DNA of 64,000 bases. It comes from Singulisphaera acidiphila DSM 18658 (GTDB taxonomy: Bacteria > Planctomycetota > Planctomycetia > Isosphaerales > Isosphaeraceae). The stretch spans positions 8,380,744-8,444,743 of the forward strand of contig NC_019892.1 in the NCBI RefSeq assembly GCF_000242455.2. Reading direction: 5' to 3'. The position numbers and the translations under genes are program-made. The notes beneath the pieces are model-generated. The model was not told where the DNA came from, made no database searches, and saw only the letters and a program-made list of their open reading frames with translations. Of the stretch, positions 46,357 to 55,674 are shown piece after piece (the stretch's first letter is position 1; every line of letters starts with the position of its first letter).

Positions 46357-47512
46357 CCAGCCGTCGGGATATGACACGGGCGGCCAGTCGAAGCTCGCCC
46401 GTTTGCTCGAGCGGGATTCCTCGATGATTCGTAGGAAGCTCGCAGGCAATCAGTCTGACGAACTGGCGACCCAACACGTCATGAAGCCGAGAGTTAATAA
46501 GCCACGAATAATCAACTACGCCCAAAGGGCGTGGTATTAGGAAGCCCCCCCGAGGGATCGTCTACGTGAGGTAGCCCCCGTTGGGGGCGTGGATGTTAGA
46601 AACGCAATACACAGCTCTCTGTCCCTCTCCTCCCGTCAACCGCAGTCCCGCGCTCGAAGCCTTTTCCGACCGATCCCGTGGGTGACTATTGAGGGTCAGG
46701 AAAGTAATGCACGCTGAGAGCTCGAAATGTTCGGAGAAAACAGGACCGGGGCGTGCATTACTTTCGTAAGCATCCGGCCAACCGCACTCTAGACGCATCG
46801 TGCGGCCAGAGGGGAGAACGTCTCGATCACTTTCTCCCTCTCGTGGAACCGATCAGGGGGACTTTGCCGGACCGACGTATCGCTGCGGCGATAGACGACA
46901 AGGGACTTGCCAACACACATATATCACTTAATACGGTCAATCTACAACGACGTCCGGGCTCCGTCGCATCGCATGTTTCGCTTCGACTTATCAATCACAT
47001 GACTTCCGGGTCCGCTGAACTGCAGCGTAGGTCGCCATGCCTCGGGCGCCAGGAGGACGTAAAAGCAATATTCGGACACTCCCACCGAATGTCTTTGGGA
47101 CGCGTCGGTGGCCCGAGGGTCGTGCTGACGGCTATCCGGGAGAGTAACGATCGTGGCCATCCCTGCAGTCGAGAACGATCGGGAGTGCCGTTGCGTCCAT
47201 CCCTTCGGGTCCACCAAGCTCTCGTGGACTACGACCCGCTGAGCTTTCTGAAGTGCGAGTGCCTGCGTATCGGCAAAGGCGGTACTCGGAGGCCGAGCGG
47301 TCCAACAGTTGAAGTAGAATGCGATTCGCTCGCCGGTTAGCCTCGCTGTGTAACCGGGCCTACGGGGAGGCGCTTCGAGCGAGTGATCGACGGTGATCGG
47401 CTTCCCGAGAAGGATGTGAACCAGGCGCTAGACTTCTCAACCGCCCCGCGCTGCACTTCCCCCCGTCGTTTACAACTGGAAGTCGTGCCAATCCCCTCGG
47501 AGCTCGCCATAG
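46357..47512. other. Long non-coding or relic region
   Basis: About 1.15 kb without a gene I can support. Open frames on both strands lack ribosome-binding sites and look like chance or decayed sequence. It contains small hairpins (ACGCCC/GGGCGT at 46517-46531; GCCCCC/GGGGGC at 46574-46588) of the REP type and a longer inverted repeat at 46700-46765. It is less GC-rich than most of the window. Confidence 0.5.
46700..46765. repeat. 15-bp perfect inverted repeat
   Basis: GAAAGTAATGCACGC (46700-46714) and GCGTGCATTACTTTC (46751-46765) are exact complements separated by 36 bases. There is no following T-run and no gene between them. It could be the ends of a miniature element or a binding site for a dimeric protein. 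Confidence 0.65.
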
Positions 47513-50050
47513 ATGTCGAAGTTCCTTATTCGGATCGCGCTCTTTCACTCGCTCTGGATTGTCCCGCCCAGCTCGCATGGGCAGCAAGTGCCCTCGACTG
47601 GTCCTTTCGTGGCGCCGCAGGCCAAACTGCAGTATGCGCCAGACCGGGACTATGACCTGCAGCATATCGCTGCTGACTTGACCATTGACTATGCGGAACA
47701 CTCCTTTCAAGGGAGTGTGGTCAACACCTTGGCTCCGCTCCGCGAGGGGGTGACGACCATTCAGTTCGACTGCGGCGAAAATCTGACCGTTACTGGCTGC
47801 GAAGTCGCAGGAAAGAAAGCCGTTTTCAGCCGGGAGGGGGACAAACTCAAGATCATCGCTCCTCAGCCGCTGCCGCCAGGTAAACCCGTTGCCTTGACCA
47901 TCCGCTACTTCGATAGCGGCAAGAAGGAACTGCCCAATTTCCGTTGGCTCAAGCCGACCGTCGCAGACCCACAGCGCATCGGGTTTTGGACCAACGGCGA
48001 ACCGTACTTCAACCGGCAGTGGCTGCCCACCTGGGACTACCCCAACGATTTCGCCACAACGGAGGTGCGAGTCACGGTACCAGCCGACTGGTACGTGATC
48101 AGCAATGGTATCCTCGATTCCGACACCCTCCGCGCGGACGGCAAGAAGCGCACCTTCCACTGGAAGATGGATCAGCCTTATGCCACCTATCTGATCTCGC
48201 TGGTCGGTGGACCGTTCGATATCAAGCCGGCCGATTGGCAGGGCATCAAATTGATGTATCTGGTTCCGAAAGGCAAAGGCGATCGGATCGACGATACTTT
48301 CGGCGACACGCCGGATATTCTCTCCTTCTTCTCCGACCGTCTCGGCGTCAAGTATCCTTGGCCAAAGTACGCACAGACTGCCGTCTACGATTTTCCCGGC
48401 GGCATGGAGAACGCGAGCGCGACAACTATCGGAGTACGAGACCTGGCCGACAGACGCAACGGCTATAAGACGAGTGTGCGCGGGGTCGCCCATGAACTGG
48501 CGCATCAATGGTTTGGCGACCTAGTCACCTGCGGACATTGGGGCGAGCTTTGGCTCAACGAGGGCTTTGCAGACCTCTTATGCGATGTTTACCTGGAACA
48601 TACACAGGGTACGAGCACCTATGACTACGCAGTTCATGGCTGGACACAGGCGTATATCTCCGAGAGCCGGCGATACAAACGCCCTCTGGCCACAAACCTC
48701 TATGCGGACTCATCCTCGATGCTCGACTCCCATTCTTATAAGAAGGGAGCCGCGATTCTTCATACTCTTCGCCGCGAACTGGGAGACAAGGCGTTCTTTG
48801 CGGGCCTTCACCATTACCTGACTCAACATCGCCACCAGCCCGTGAACAGTCACGTCCTTTGTCGCGCCATGACCGAAGCGACGGGCATCAACCTTGAAGC
48901 CTTCTTCGATCAGTGGGTCTATAAGCCTGGTCATCCCATCCTGGACTACACCTGGAGGTGGGACGAGGAGAACAAGCAGGTCGTCCTGATGGTCAAGCAA
49001 ACCCAGGACACAAAAGACGGGACACCCATCTATTCCATCAATGCGACGGTCGGCATGATCGGCCGGGGCGTCATGACACGGGCCAAGGTCAAACTCAATC
49101 AGTCGGAACAGGAAATTCACCTGGACGTGGCAAGAAAGCCGAATGCGGTGCTTTTGGATCCCGACCACGATTTTCTGCGCGAGATACCCGCGCTACACTG
49201 GGCGGCAGAGGAGTTGCCATCGATCCTCAATTATGCCTCGAACGCGGTAGATCGAGCGGAGGCCATGAACCGGATACTGGCAGAATCGCCTTCCGACGCG
49301 ATGGTGCAAGCGATAGTCGAAGCAGTACGCGCGGATCAGGGGCAGTTCGTCGTTTTCCGGGACATCAATCGTCTGGGGAAACTGAAACGGGAAGACCTGC
49401 GCCCGCTGTTTCTTGAGCAACTGGCTCACCCCAACATTGACCGGCGCACACAGGCCGTTCTTGCCTTGGGACAGTTGCCGAAACCTCAAGATGAGACGAC
49501 GACGAAGACTCTTCGCGGTCTGGTCAATGACAAAGAACTATACACGGTCGTCAGAGCGGCGATCTCGACACTCGGCAATTGGGATGCGTCCACGAATCGT
49601 GATGTTTTTCAGAATGCGACAAAACAGACGTCGCCATTGGACAGCATACGGCTGGTGGCTCTCGACGGGCTGACAAAGGCGGACGCGATGGAAGGGAAGG
49701 CTATATCCAACCCGTGTCCAGAGACGACTCGGACGGCGATGAAATTCCTCTCGGATCGTGCGAACGGCGTAAAGGACTCGCCCGTCATGGCGGCTCGACA
49801 GCGCGTCCTCTCTGCAACGGATCAAAAAGGCAACGCGACGATCGCAAGCATGCTGAAAGACCTTCACACCTTTGTCCCGCTCGCTTGTGACGAGGTAGAA
49901 ACATGCGGGATAGAAGAGAGTGGAGAACGGATTAGTCGAGTCGCATACTACAAAGTGGTCACTGGGCAGGAGGTATGGTATTTAAGGTTTTCCCTAACGG
50001 CGGAGGGAAAAGTCGCGTCCCTCCGTCCCCAAGACTCTAGTTTTCGATAA
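47513..50050 (+). CDS. M1-family zinc aminopeptidase with C-terminal HEAT-like repeats
   Basis: An 845-residue exported metallopeptidase. CGGAGCTCGCC precedes the ATG, and a signal peptide (MSKFLIRIALFHSLWIVPPS, ending SHGQ) follows. The M1 core has the N-terminal beta-saddle, the exopeptidase motif DFPGGMENASATTIG and the zinc motif HELAHQWFG (His 327 and 331) with Glu 350 in WLNEGFADL, giving HExxHx18E. Further conserved blocks are YKKGAAILHTLRRELGD and FFDQWVYKPGHPILDY. The last about 250 residues look like HEAT-type helical repeats (NIDRRTQAVLALGQLPK) rather than the usual ERAP1-C domain. It removes N-terminal residues from peptides in the periplasm. Codon choice is visibly less GC-rich than in the next gene. 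Confidence 0.93.
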   Translation: MSKFLIRIALFHSLWIVPPSSHGQQVPSTGPFVAPQAKLQYAPDRDYDLQHIAADLTIDYAEHSFQGSVVNTLAPLREGVTTIQFDCGENLTVTGCEVAGKKAVFSREGDKLKIIAPQPLPPGKPVALTIRYFDSGKKELPNFRWLKPTVADPQRIGFWTNGEPYFNRQWLPTWDYPNDFATTEVRVTVPADWYVISNGILDSDTLRADGKKRTFHWKMDQPYATYLISLVGGPFDIKPADWQGIKLMYLVPKGKGDRIDDTFGDTPDILSFFSDRLGVKYPWPKYAQTAVYDFPGGMENASATTIGVRDLADRRNGYKTSVRGVAHELAHQWFGDLVTCGHWGELWLNEGFADLLCDVYLEHTQGTSTYDYAVHGWTQAYISESRRYKRPLATNLYADSSSMLDSHSYKKGAAILHTLRRELGDKAFFAGLHHYLTQHRHQPVNSHVLCRAMTEATGINLEAFFDQWVYKPGHPILDYTWRWDEENKQVVLMVKQTQDTKDGTPIYSINATVGMIGRGVMTRAKVKLNQSEQEIHLDVARKPNAVLLDPDHDFLREIPALHWAAEELPSILNYASNAVDRAEAMNRILAESPSDAMVQAIVEAVRADQGQFVVFRDINRLGKLKREDLRPLFLEQLAHPNIDRRTQAVLALGQLPKPQDETTTKTLRGLVNDKELYTVVRAAISTLGNWDASTNRDVFQNATKQTSPLDSIRLVALDGLTKADAMEGKAISNPCPETTRTAMKFLSDRANGVKDSPVMAARQRVLSATDQKGNATIASMLKDLHTFVPLACDEVETCGIEESGERISRVAYYKVVTGQEVWYLRFSLTAEGKVASLRPQDSSFR

Positions 50051-50423
50051 TTCAGGCGACTAAACGTCTTCGGCCGCTGCCGCCCGGCGACGCGGCCTTA
50101 CCTGGCCATGAATCCCTACCACATTGGTGTCCTTCCGGCAGTCGTGTAAAAAGTGATCCTTTGGCGGCGGGCTAGTAGCCGCGTATCGAACCACGCCAGC
50201 GCAACCTCCTAATATGGGCGGCCGACGCCGTAATCCGGCTGCATGGCTCCCGAGCCGAGCTGACCGAGGCGGGGCGGGCATCCCGGTACCGGAAGGCTCT
50301 TGCCCCCGGCAAGCTTTGCGATGTAAAGTAAGTCCGGATTGGCTCCGGGCCCGATCGAGATCACGGCCCGACATCCGAAGCGGTTCGTAGACCCTTGCTC
50401 CGTGGATGCGGGAGGCCAACCCG
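50051..50423. other. Intergenic region
   Basis: About 370 bases between the aminopeptidase and permease genes, with no gene, RNA or terminator I can support. Base composition changes sharply across it, from moderate to very high GC. Confidence 0.4.
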
Positions 50424-52238
50424 ATGGCGACGCGTAGCTGGCTGGGGTTGGGCCCGGTCTTCGCCAATGAATGGCTGACGGCCTCGCGGCGCTGGCAGGG
50501 CTATGCGCTGCGGTCGTTGCTGGTCCTGCTCCTCTTGCTCGGCCTATCGGGCGTCTGGCAGGGGCACCACAACGGGGCGGGGGAGCTGTCGGTCCGGCAG
50601 CTTGCCGAGATCGGCCGGGGGTTCTACGCCGTGTCGACGCTGATCCTGCTCGGGCTGGTCGGCCTGGCGGCACCGGCGGCGGCGGCCGGGGCGATCTGCC
50701 TGGACAAGGACCGGGGAAATCTGACCCTGCTGTTCTCGACCGACCTAACCGACGCCGAGATCGTGCTGGGCAAGCTGGCGGCTCGGCTGGTGCCGGTGCT
50801 CGGCCTGATCGCCTGCGCCGCCCCGGTGCTGTCGCTGGCGACGCTCCTCGGCGGCGTCGACCCGGCGATGCCGACCGGTACGATCCTGGTCTGCCTGGCC
50901 TGCGGCGTCTTCGGCTGCACGCTGGCGCTGACGCTGTCGGTCTGGGGCCGGAAGACGCACGAGGTGCTGCTGGCGACCTACGCCTTCGGCATCTTCTGGC
51001 TGCTGTCGGCGCCGATCTGGGCGGGCCTGGTCTGGATGCTGCCCTGGTGGGCCCGGCCGGCCTGGCTGCCGGGCTCCCTGGCCCTGCTGCCCTACAACCC
51101 CGTCTTCCTCGCGCTCTCCCCGCTCAGTGCCGGTCGCCCGCCGGGGCCGGGGCCGATGGGGCTGGGGTCGCAGGCCCGATTCTGCGCGCTCGGGCTCCTG
51201 ACCTCGGCGCTACTGGCCGCCGCGGCGACCTGGCGAATCCGGGCGGTGGTCATCCGGCAGGCCGGCCGGGGGGCGGCAACGCGCCGGGCGAACCACCCGG
51301 CCGGGGCCCGCCGAGGCCCGCTCGCCCAACTCGCCCGCCTGCTGCTCTCGCCGTCACTCGACGGCAACCCGGTGCTCTGGCGCGAGTGGCATCGGCGGCG
51401 GCCGTCGCGCTGGTCGGTCGCCGTCTGGGGCATCTTCGGCGTGCTCTCGGGTGGGTTCAGCCTCTGGGTGATCGTCGAGGCGCTCAACCGCGCCTTGCCT
51501 GGCACCCCCGGCATCGGCGGGGTGATCAGCGGCGTGCAGGTGTCCGCCGGGCTTCTGCTCCTGAGCATCTCGGCCGTGACGAGCCTGGCCGAGGAACGCC
51601 AGCGAGGCAGCCTCGACGTGCTGCTGGCCACCCCGCTGTCGACCCGGTCGATCGTCCTGGGCAAGTGGTGGGGCGCCTTCCGCGGCGTACCACCGCTGAC
51701 GGTGTTGCCGGTGCTCATCGCCGCGGCGATGGCGACGCACACCGGGTTCGCCCTCGGCCCGGTGCTGATCGGCGGCCTGGTCGTCGCCTACGGCGCCGCG
51801 ATCACGAGCCTCGGCCTGGCCCTGGCCACCTGGCTGCCCCGGATGGACCGGGCCATCGGCCTGACCGCCGGGCTCTACGTCGTCGTGCTGATCGCGGCCG
51901 TCCCGGTCGGGATGACCTTCTTCAGCAACGGCCCCAACGGGGCCGGTCCCGGCCTCGCCTCGGCCAGCCCGTTCTGGGGCGTCGGCTTCTCCAGCGCCAT
52001 GTTCGGCGACAATGCCGGGCCGGGCCACGAGATCGGGAGACACGCCACCTGGCTCGTCCTCTGGATCGTCGCTTACGGCCTGATCGCGTTCGGCTTGCTG
52101 CTGGCGACGCTGAAGACGTTCAACCGCTGCCTCAGCCGCTTCGACGGCCCGGCGCCCGGCGGGGTCAGCTCGACGAACGCAGGGCCGCTCGATTGCGGTT
52201 CGCCGGTGGCCGCCTCGGCCCGTTCCTTCAGGCGGTAG
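50424..52238 (+). CDS. ABC-2 type transporter permease
   Basis: A 604-residue multi-span membrane protein. The ATG at 50424 has GGAGG at eight bases. It is built as two similar halves. Each has the ABC-2 pattern in which a cytoplasmic E-x-x-x-G-x-L-x-x-L loop follows a helix: CLDKDRGNLTLLFSTDLTDA at about residues 100-120 and LAEERQRGSLDVLLATPLST at about 395-415. About twelve hydrophobic spans are visible. It would work with a separate ATPase, which is not encoded nearby. The normal end seems to be ATLKTFNRCLSRFDG. The last about 29 residues (from about PAPGG) are read from the antisense strand of an insertion-sequence remnant, so the C-terminus is altered. Confidence 0.85.
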   Translation: MATRSWLGLGPVFANEWLTASRRWQGYALRSLLVLLLLLGLSGVWQGHHNGAGELSVRQLAEIGRGFYAVSTLILLGLVGLAAPAAAAGAICLDKDRGNLTLLFSTDLTDAEIVLGKLAARLVPVLGLIACAAPVLSLATLLGGVDPAMPTGTILVCLACGVFGCTLALTLSVWGRKTHEVLLATYAFGIFWLLSAPIWAGLVWMLPWWARPAWLPGSLALLPYNPVFLALSPLSAGRPPGPGPMGLGSQARFCALGLLTSALLAAAATWRIRAVVIRQAGRGAATRRANHPAGARRGPLAQLARLLLSPSLDGNPVLWREWHRRRPSRWSVAVWGIFGVLSGGFSLWVIVEALNRALPGTPGIGGVISGVQVSAGLLLLSISAVTSLAEERQRGSLDVLLATPLSTRSIVLGKWWGAFRGVPPLTVLPVLIAAAMATHTGFALGPVLIGGLVVAYGAAITSLGLALATWLPRMDRAIGLTAGLYVVVLIAAVPVGMTFFSNGPNGAGPGLASASPFWGVGFSSAMFGDNAGPGHEIGRHATWLVLWIVAYGLIAFGLLLATLKTFNRCLSRFDGPAPGGVSSTNAGPLDCGSPVAASARSFRR

Positions 52239-52420
52239 TAATCGAGGCCGAGCGCCACGGCGGTGCGACTGACCCCATGCGCCTTTGCCAGCCGAGTGGC
52301 CATCGCCCAGAGCGCTTGCGGGATCCGGCCGCCCAGCTTCCGCTACCCCCGCCACGCCTGAAACCAGCTCTGCCCATGCACCAGATCGGGCGATAACTGC
52401 CCACGCTGACTCGTGCCCAT
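52150..52420 (-). pseudogene. Remnant of an insertion-sequence accessory (IS66-type) gene
   Basis: Read on the minus strand from an ATG at 52420, the product is MGTSQRGQLSPDLV... up to FQAWRG, then an in-frame TAG. It continues KLGGRIPQALWAMATRLAKA, HGVSRTAVALGLDYYRLKER and QSSGPAFVELTPPGA before running into unrelated sequence. This is the small helix-turn-helix-like accessory protein I remember beside IS66-family transposases in planctomycetes. It is broken by the stop codon and truncated at its C-terminal end, where it meets the 3' end of the permease gene. No transposase is present. The exact junction, about 52150, is an estimate. Confidence 0.7.
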
Positions 52421-52437
52421 CCCATGTATTGGACAGG

Positions 52438-54030
52438 TTATTCGGGCGGGCCTCCTGAGCGAAGCCGACTTCCTTCCGACGGGCGAGTGAGCGGCTGCGA
52501 CGCATCAAGTTGCGACCGATCTGCCTTGTCGAGCAGGACAACGCGGCCCTTGGCAAGCCCCGTGGGAATGCCCCAGTAGTTTCGCCGGGCATCGACATGG
52601 GTTCTCGATGCGGCAATGGTAATCTCGGACGCACCGTTGTCCCGGATCGTATTGTTGCGCAACCGCACCTGGTATTCGCCTTCGTCGGATGAGATTCCAA
52701 ACTCAGAGCCGGTATTGCCGAGCCCGATGCCGGCCTTAATCGCCTTCTCCACGACCGAGTTACGAACGGAGAGCCGGTAACGCCCCTTGGCGAACGGGCC
52801 CGGGGCGAAGACCGTCGGCGCCAGCCAGATGTTCTGCGCTTCTCCTCGGAACCCGTCCACGAAGCCGACGTCGCGGATGATGCTTCCTTCCACGTCGATC
52901 GAGACGACACTCTCGTGAGCCCGCGCGGGATCGGACGGAGGCAAGTTGAGGATCGTGCCTTCGATATTCATTTGCCCCGCTTTCTCGATCGTGGAGTCGC
53001 GAATCTCGATCGCGACCGTCGCGGGAACTCGCGCCGCCACGGCGACGACACCGTCCTGCCCCACCTCGCCCATCGTCGAGCGCTCGATCCGGGCCTTGGC
53101 CTTCGCTTCGGCGCTGGCGAAGACAAGGACGTTGCGGCCTTGTGGACTCAGCCGCCCCCTGACGTCAGCATCCGCCATTTCCAGTGACATCTCCGAGGAT
53201 CGCCCGTCGGCGAGGGCCGTCACTCCGATGTCGAACAGCGGGGGTATCAGAGCGCCGCCTTCGACGCGGATGTGACTAACGACCAGACGACTTCGCCCTC
53301 CCTTCAGCGCGAACGCGCCGATGCCGATGCCGGTGGCTCTCGTGGCAGTGCAATGGAGGACGCGATTCTCGACCGCCTTGCCAGGCTGGGCTGCGATGAA
53401 CAGAATCCCTCCGTGCGAGATCCGACCGAGCACGTTCGTAACGGCAGTGGTGAAACCGGCGGATTGATTGGCGTCCTCCACTTCAACTCCAAGAAGCGAG
53501 GTGCCGGACACGTCGACACCGAGGACGCCGCTCGCCTTGGTGCGTTCGATGCGTACGTCGAGGACCCTGCTGTCGTCGGCCAGCACGACGCCGTTGCCAC
53601 CATGCTGGTCGCCATCCGTGTTCGTGATCGACGGTTTCCGGTCGCCCTCGATGAGCCCCATGAGTGTCTGGCCCACCTTGAGCGCCACGCCGCCGTCAAA
53701 CGGCGTCTCGCCGGGCATCAGGATGATGATATCACCCGGCTTTGTCGCCGCATCAAGCGCGGCCGATGAGCCGATCGGACTTGCTCCGCTCATCCCATCA
53801 CCGGTCGCCTTGGAACGGGCAAACCAAACGGCGGCAAGCGCAGGTGCCGACGTGCTTGCCGTCAGGCAGCTTGTCATCAGGAAAATCAACAAACGCGAGA
53901 TCGGTTTCGCTGAGGTGATGAAAGACGTCACAGCAGAGCGGCTCCTGATCGACGGGCTTTCGCAAGGTGGGAGCAGACTCGTGGACGCCAGCGTATTTTG
54001 CGGCCTGGCGGCAATATACCTCGAATCCAA
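52438..54030 (-). CDS. Secreted right-handed beta-helix protein
   Basis: A protein of up to 530 residues. The start is uncertain: the frame opens at 54030, but the export signal is the hydrophobic ISRLLIFLMTSCLTASTSAP at about residue 45-65, so a later start is likely. The mature part is a parallel beta-helix of the pectate-lyase/NosD type, recognised from repeating short strands such as SRVLDVRIERTKASGVLGVD, VAIEIRDSTIEKAG, YRLSVRNSVVEKAIKAGIGL and YQVRLRNNTIRDNGASEITI. DIIILMPGETPFDGGVALKV near its start is the usual opening strand. No pectate-lyase catalytic residues were identified, so polysaccharide binding or cleavage is only a possibility. The next gene upstream, on the same strand, may be its partner. 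Confidence 0.75.
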   Translation of the reverse strand: MDSRYIAARPQNTLASTSLLPPCESPSIRSRSAVTSFITSAKPISRLLIFLMTSCLTASTSAPALAAVWFARSKATGDGMSGASPIGSSAALDAATKPGDIIILMPGETPFDGGVALKVGQTLMGLIEGDRKPSITNTDGDQHGGNGVVLADDSRVLDVRIERTKASGVLGVDVSGTSLLGVEVEDANQSAGFTTAVTNVLGRISHGGILFIAAQPGKAVENRVLHCTATRATGIGIGAFALKGGRSRLVVSHIRVEGGALIPPLFDIGVTALADGRSSEMSLEMADADVRGRLSPQGRNVLVFASAEAKAKARIERSTMGEVGQDGVVAVAARVPATVAIEIRDSTIEKAGQMNIEGTILNLPPSDPARAHESVVSIDVEGSIIRDVGFVDGFRGEAQNIWLAPTVFAPGPFAKGRYRLSVRNSVVEKAIKAGIGLGNTGSEFGISSDEGEYQVRLRNNTIRDNGASEITIAASRTHVDARRNYWGIPTGLAKGRVVLLDKADRSQLDASQPLTRPSEGSRLRSGGPPE

Positions 54031-54064
54031 TGCATCAAGGGGATCGATTGACTCGCTGCGGATT

Positions 54065-54691
54065 CTACCAAACCTGTCGCTCGGTGATCATCTCCGACAG
54101 CGAACGATTCAGTCGCTCTTTGGAGATTATGTGAACCGAGGCACCAAGAAAGTCTGCGACCGTGTTGCCATCCAGCTTTCCACCAGAACCGGCCAGGATA
54201 TCCAAGAACTCCTGAAAATAATGCGGGTCTTCGTAGGGGCGACGAATGAACGTAATGTCGGAATGACCACCGTTGGCCTGATACGCTCTCGTGGTCACCG
54301 CATACCTGAGGCTCTCCTGATGTCGGGATTCGAGAAATCGCCGCAGGTCTTTGTGATCCCGTAAGGTTTGGACCTGCGACAAAGGGCTGGCCAGTTCCCT
54401 GACTGTCTCGGGCAACCAGAAGTGAAGCTGCTTGGAACGGACGACAATGCCTGCACCAGGATAGTCGTCGCCGATGACCCCCTGATCCGGTCGAGTCAAA
54501 TAGGAATCTAGCCAGATCAGCCCCATCATCACCGAGGCGAGGAGGATGAGCATCCCGGTCTTTTCGCCCCAGACACGAAGAAAACGCAGGAGCCAGCGAA
54601 AGACCGTGAAACCTTCCCTGCGGTCAACGGTTTCGGACGCCGTCGGGAGGATCAGCGATTGTCCCTTGCAGGCATTGTATAATCGGATCAT
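54065..54691 (-). CDS. Hypothetical single-span membrane protein
   Basis: A 208-residue protein I cannot assign. After about 45 residues, including a basic stretch FTVFRWLLRFLRVWGEKT, there is one membrane span (GMLILLASVMMGLIWLD). An extracytoplasmic domain of about 140 residues follows (LHFWLPETVRELASPLSQVQ, DITFIRRPYEDPHYFQEFLD). There are no Cys pairs or catalytic motifs. It lies 34 bases upstream of the beta-helix frame on the same strand, so the two are probably co-transcribed. Confidence 0.6.
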   Translation of the reverse strand: MIRLYNACKGQSLILPTASETVDRREGFTVFRWLLRFLRVWGEKTGMLILLASVMMGLIWLDSYLTRPDQGVIGDDYPGAGIVVRSKQLHFWLPETVRELASPLSQVQTLRDHKDLRRFLESRHQESLRYAVTTRAYQANGGHSDITFIRRPYEDPHYFQEFLDILAGSGGKLDGNTVADFLGASVHIISKERLNRSLSEMITERQVW

Positions 54692-55033
54692 GGCAAAGAT
54701 TCAACGGGGCCGCGGGGTTGGGAACTCACCCTCTATCTCTTGAACCGCGAGGCACGTCTCCGACGAGACATGAGGATCGGCGATTTCCCACCAAGGCGGC
54801 GTCCGATAGACTCGTCTCCTCTCCGATTTGCTCGCGATGGACGGCGGTTTGCCCTGGAATCCTCACGCTCCTTGTTGACCGGCTTCGGCCCTTGATTTTT
54901 GTGATCCTTTGTCCCGTACACGAGCGCTGGCGCGGTTTATTACATTTAAGAGAGGTTCGCGCGATAGCACGGCGGCTTTCGATTTGCGAACCGATCTGCC
55001 TGAAATCACTGATGACGGGAACGGTGTCCTGAT
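54692..55033. other. Intergenic region between divergent units
   Basis: About 340 bases between the minus-strand membrane protein and the plus-strand sigma factor gene. No gene or RNA was recognised. It should contain the promoters of both units. Confidence 0.4.
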
Positions 55034-55669
55034 ATGTCCTGCAACTCGAGTGAGACGAACCGATTGCTCGAGCAGGCGGCCCTGGGCGATCAACAGGTAC
55101 TGGAAACGCTTTTGGTGCAACACCGCCAACGGCTCCGCCGCATGATCGCCGTGCGGCTCGATCAGCGGCTCAGAAAGCGGGTCGACCCTTCGGATGTGAT
55201 CCAGGAGGCCTACCTGGAGGCCTCGGCTCGATTGACGAACTACCTGCGCTCTCCCACGATGCCCTTCTTCTTGTGGCTCCGGTTTCTCACCTGCCAGAAG
55301 ATGGTCACGTTGCACCGGCACCATCTGGGTGTCCGGATGAGAGACGCCGACCAGGAGGTGGCGTTCCGCCCCGGCACGTTTCCCGAAGCCTCCTCAGCCG
55401 CGTTGGCGGCCCATTTCTTGGACAACGGCACCCGCCCCAGCGAAGCCGCGATCCGTGCCGAGATGAAGGACCGGGTCCGGAGAGCCCTCGACGGCATGGT
55501 CCCGCTCGATCGCGAAGTGCTGGCGATGCGACATTTCGAGCAGTTGAGCCGCGCGGAAATTGCGGTGGTGCTCGACATTTCCGAGGCCGCGGCCGGTAAG
55601 CGATACCTCCGCGCACTTGAGAAGCTAAAGCAAATTTTGAGTGCATCCGGCAGCGACTGGAAGGGCTGA
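55034..55669 (+). CDS. ECF-type RNA polymerase sigma factor
   Basis: A 211-residue sigma-70 family factor of the ECF group. Region 2 is at about residues 20-95, with RKRVDPSDVIQEAYLEASAR, the core-polymerase and -10 contact helix. Region 4 is at about residues 145-205, with LDREVLAMRHFEQLSRAEIA and VVLDISEAAAGKRYLRALEK, the -35 helix-turn-helix. No anti-sigma gene is adjacent. A membrane-spanning Ser/Thr kinase begins five bases after the stop codon, the arrangement known for planctomycete sigma factors linked to protein kinases, so its activity is probably set by phosphorylation. The ATG at 55034 follows the family start (MSCNSSETNRLLEQAALGDQ). Confidence 0.92.
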   Translation: MSCNSSETNRLLEQAALGDQQVLETLLVQHRQRLRRMIAVRLDQRLRKRVDPSDVIQEAYLEASARLTNYLRSPTMPFFLWLRFLTCQKMVTLHRHHLGVRMRDADQEVAFRPGTFPEASSAALAAHFLDNGTRPSEAAIRAEMKDRVRRALDGMVPLDREVLAMRHFEQLSRAEIAVVLDISEAAAGKRYLRALEKLKQILSASGSDWKG

Positions 55670-55674
55670 TCCCA

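Noticed and set aside
46753-47340. Plus-strand frame of 195 codons in the gene-free region
   Set aside because: There is no ribosome-binding site or recognisable motif, and its composition looks like random translation. It also begins inside the right arm of an inverted repeat.
47360-48508. Minus-strand frame of 382 codons opposite the aminopeptidase
   Set aside because: It is a shadow of the M1 gene; it has no independent start signals or family features.
51354-52910. Minus-strand frame of 518 codons spanning the permease end and the beta-helix gene
   Set aside because: It crosses two well-supported genes and has no start signal. Only the short IS-remnant frame inside this region, in a different frame, shows family-like sequence.
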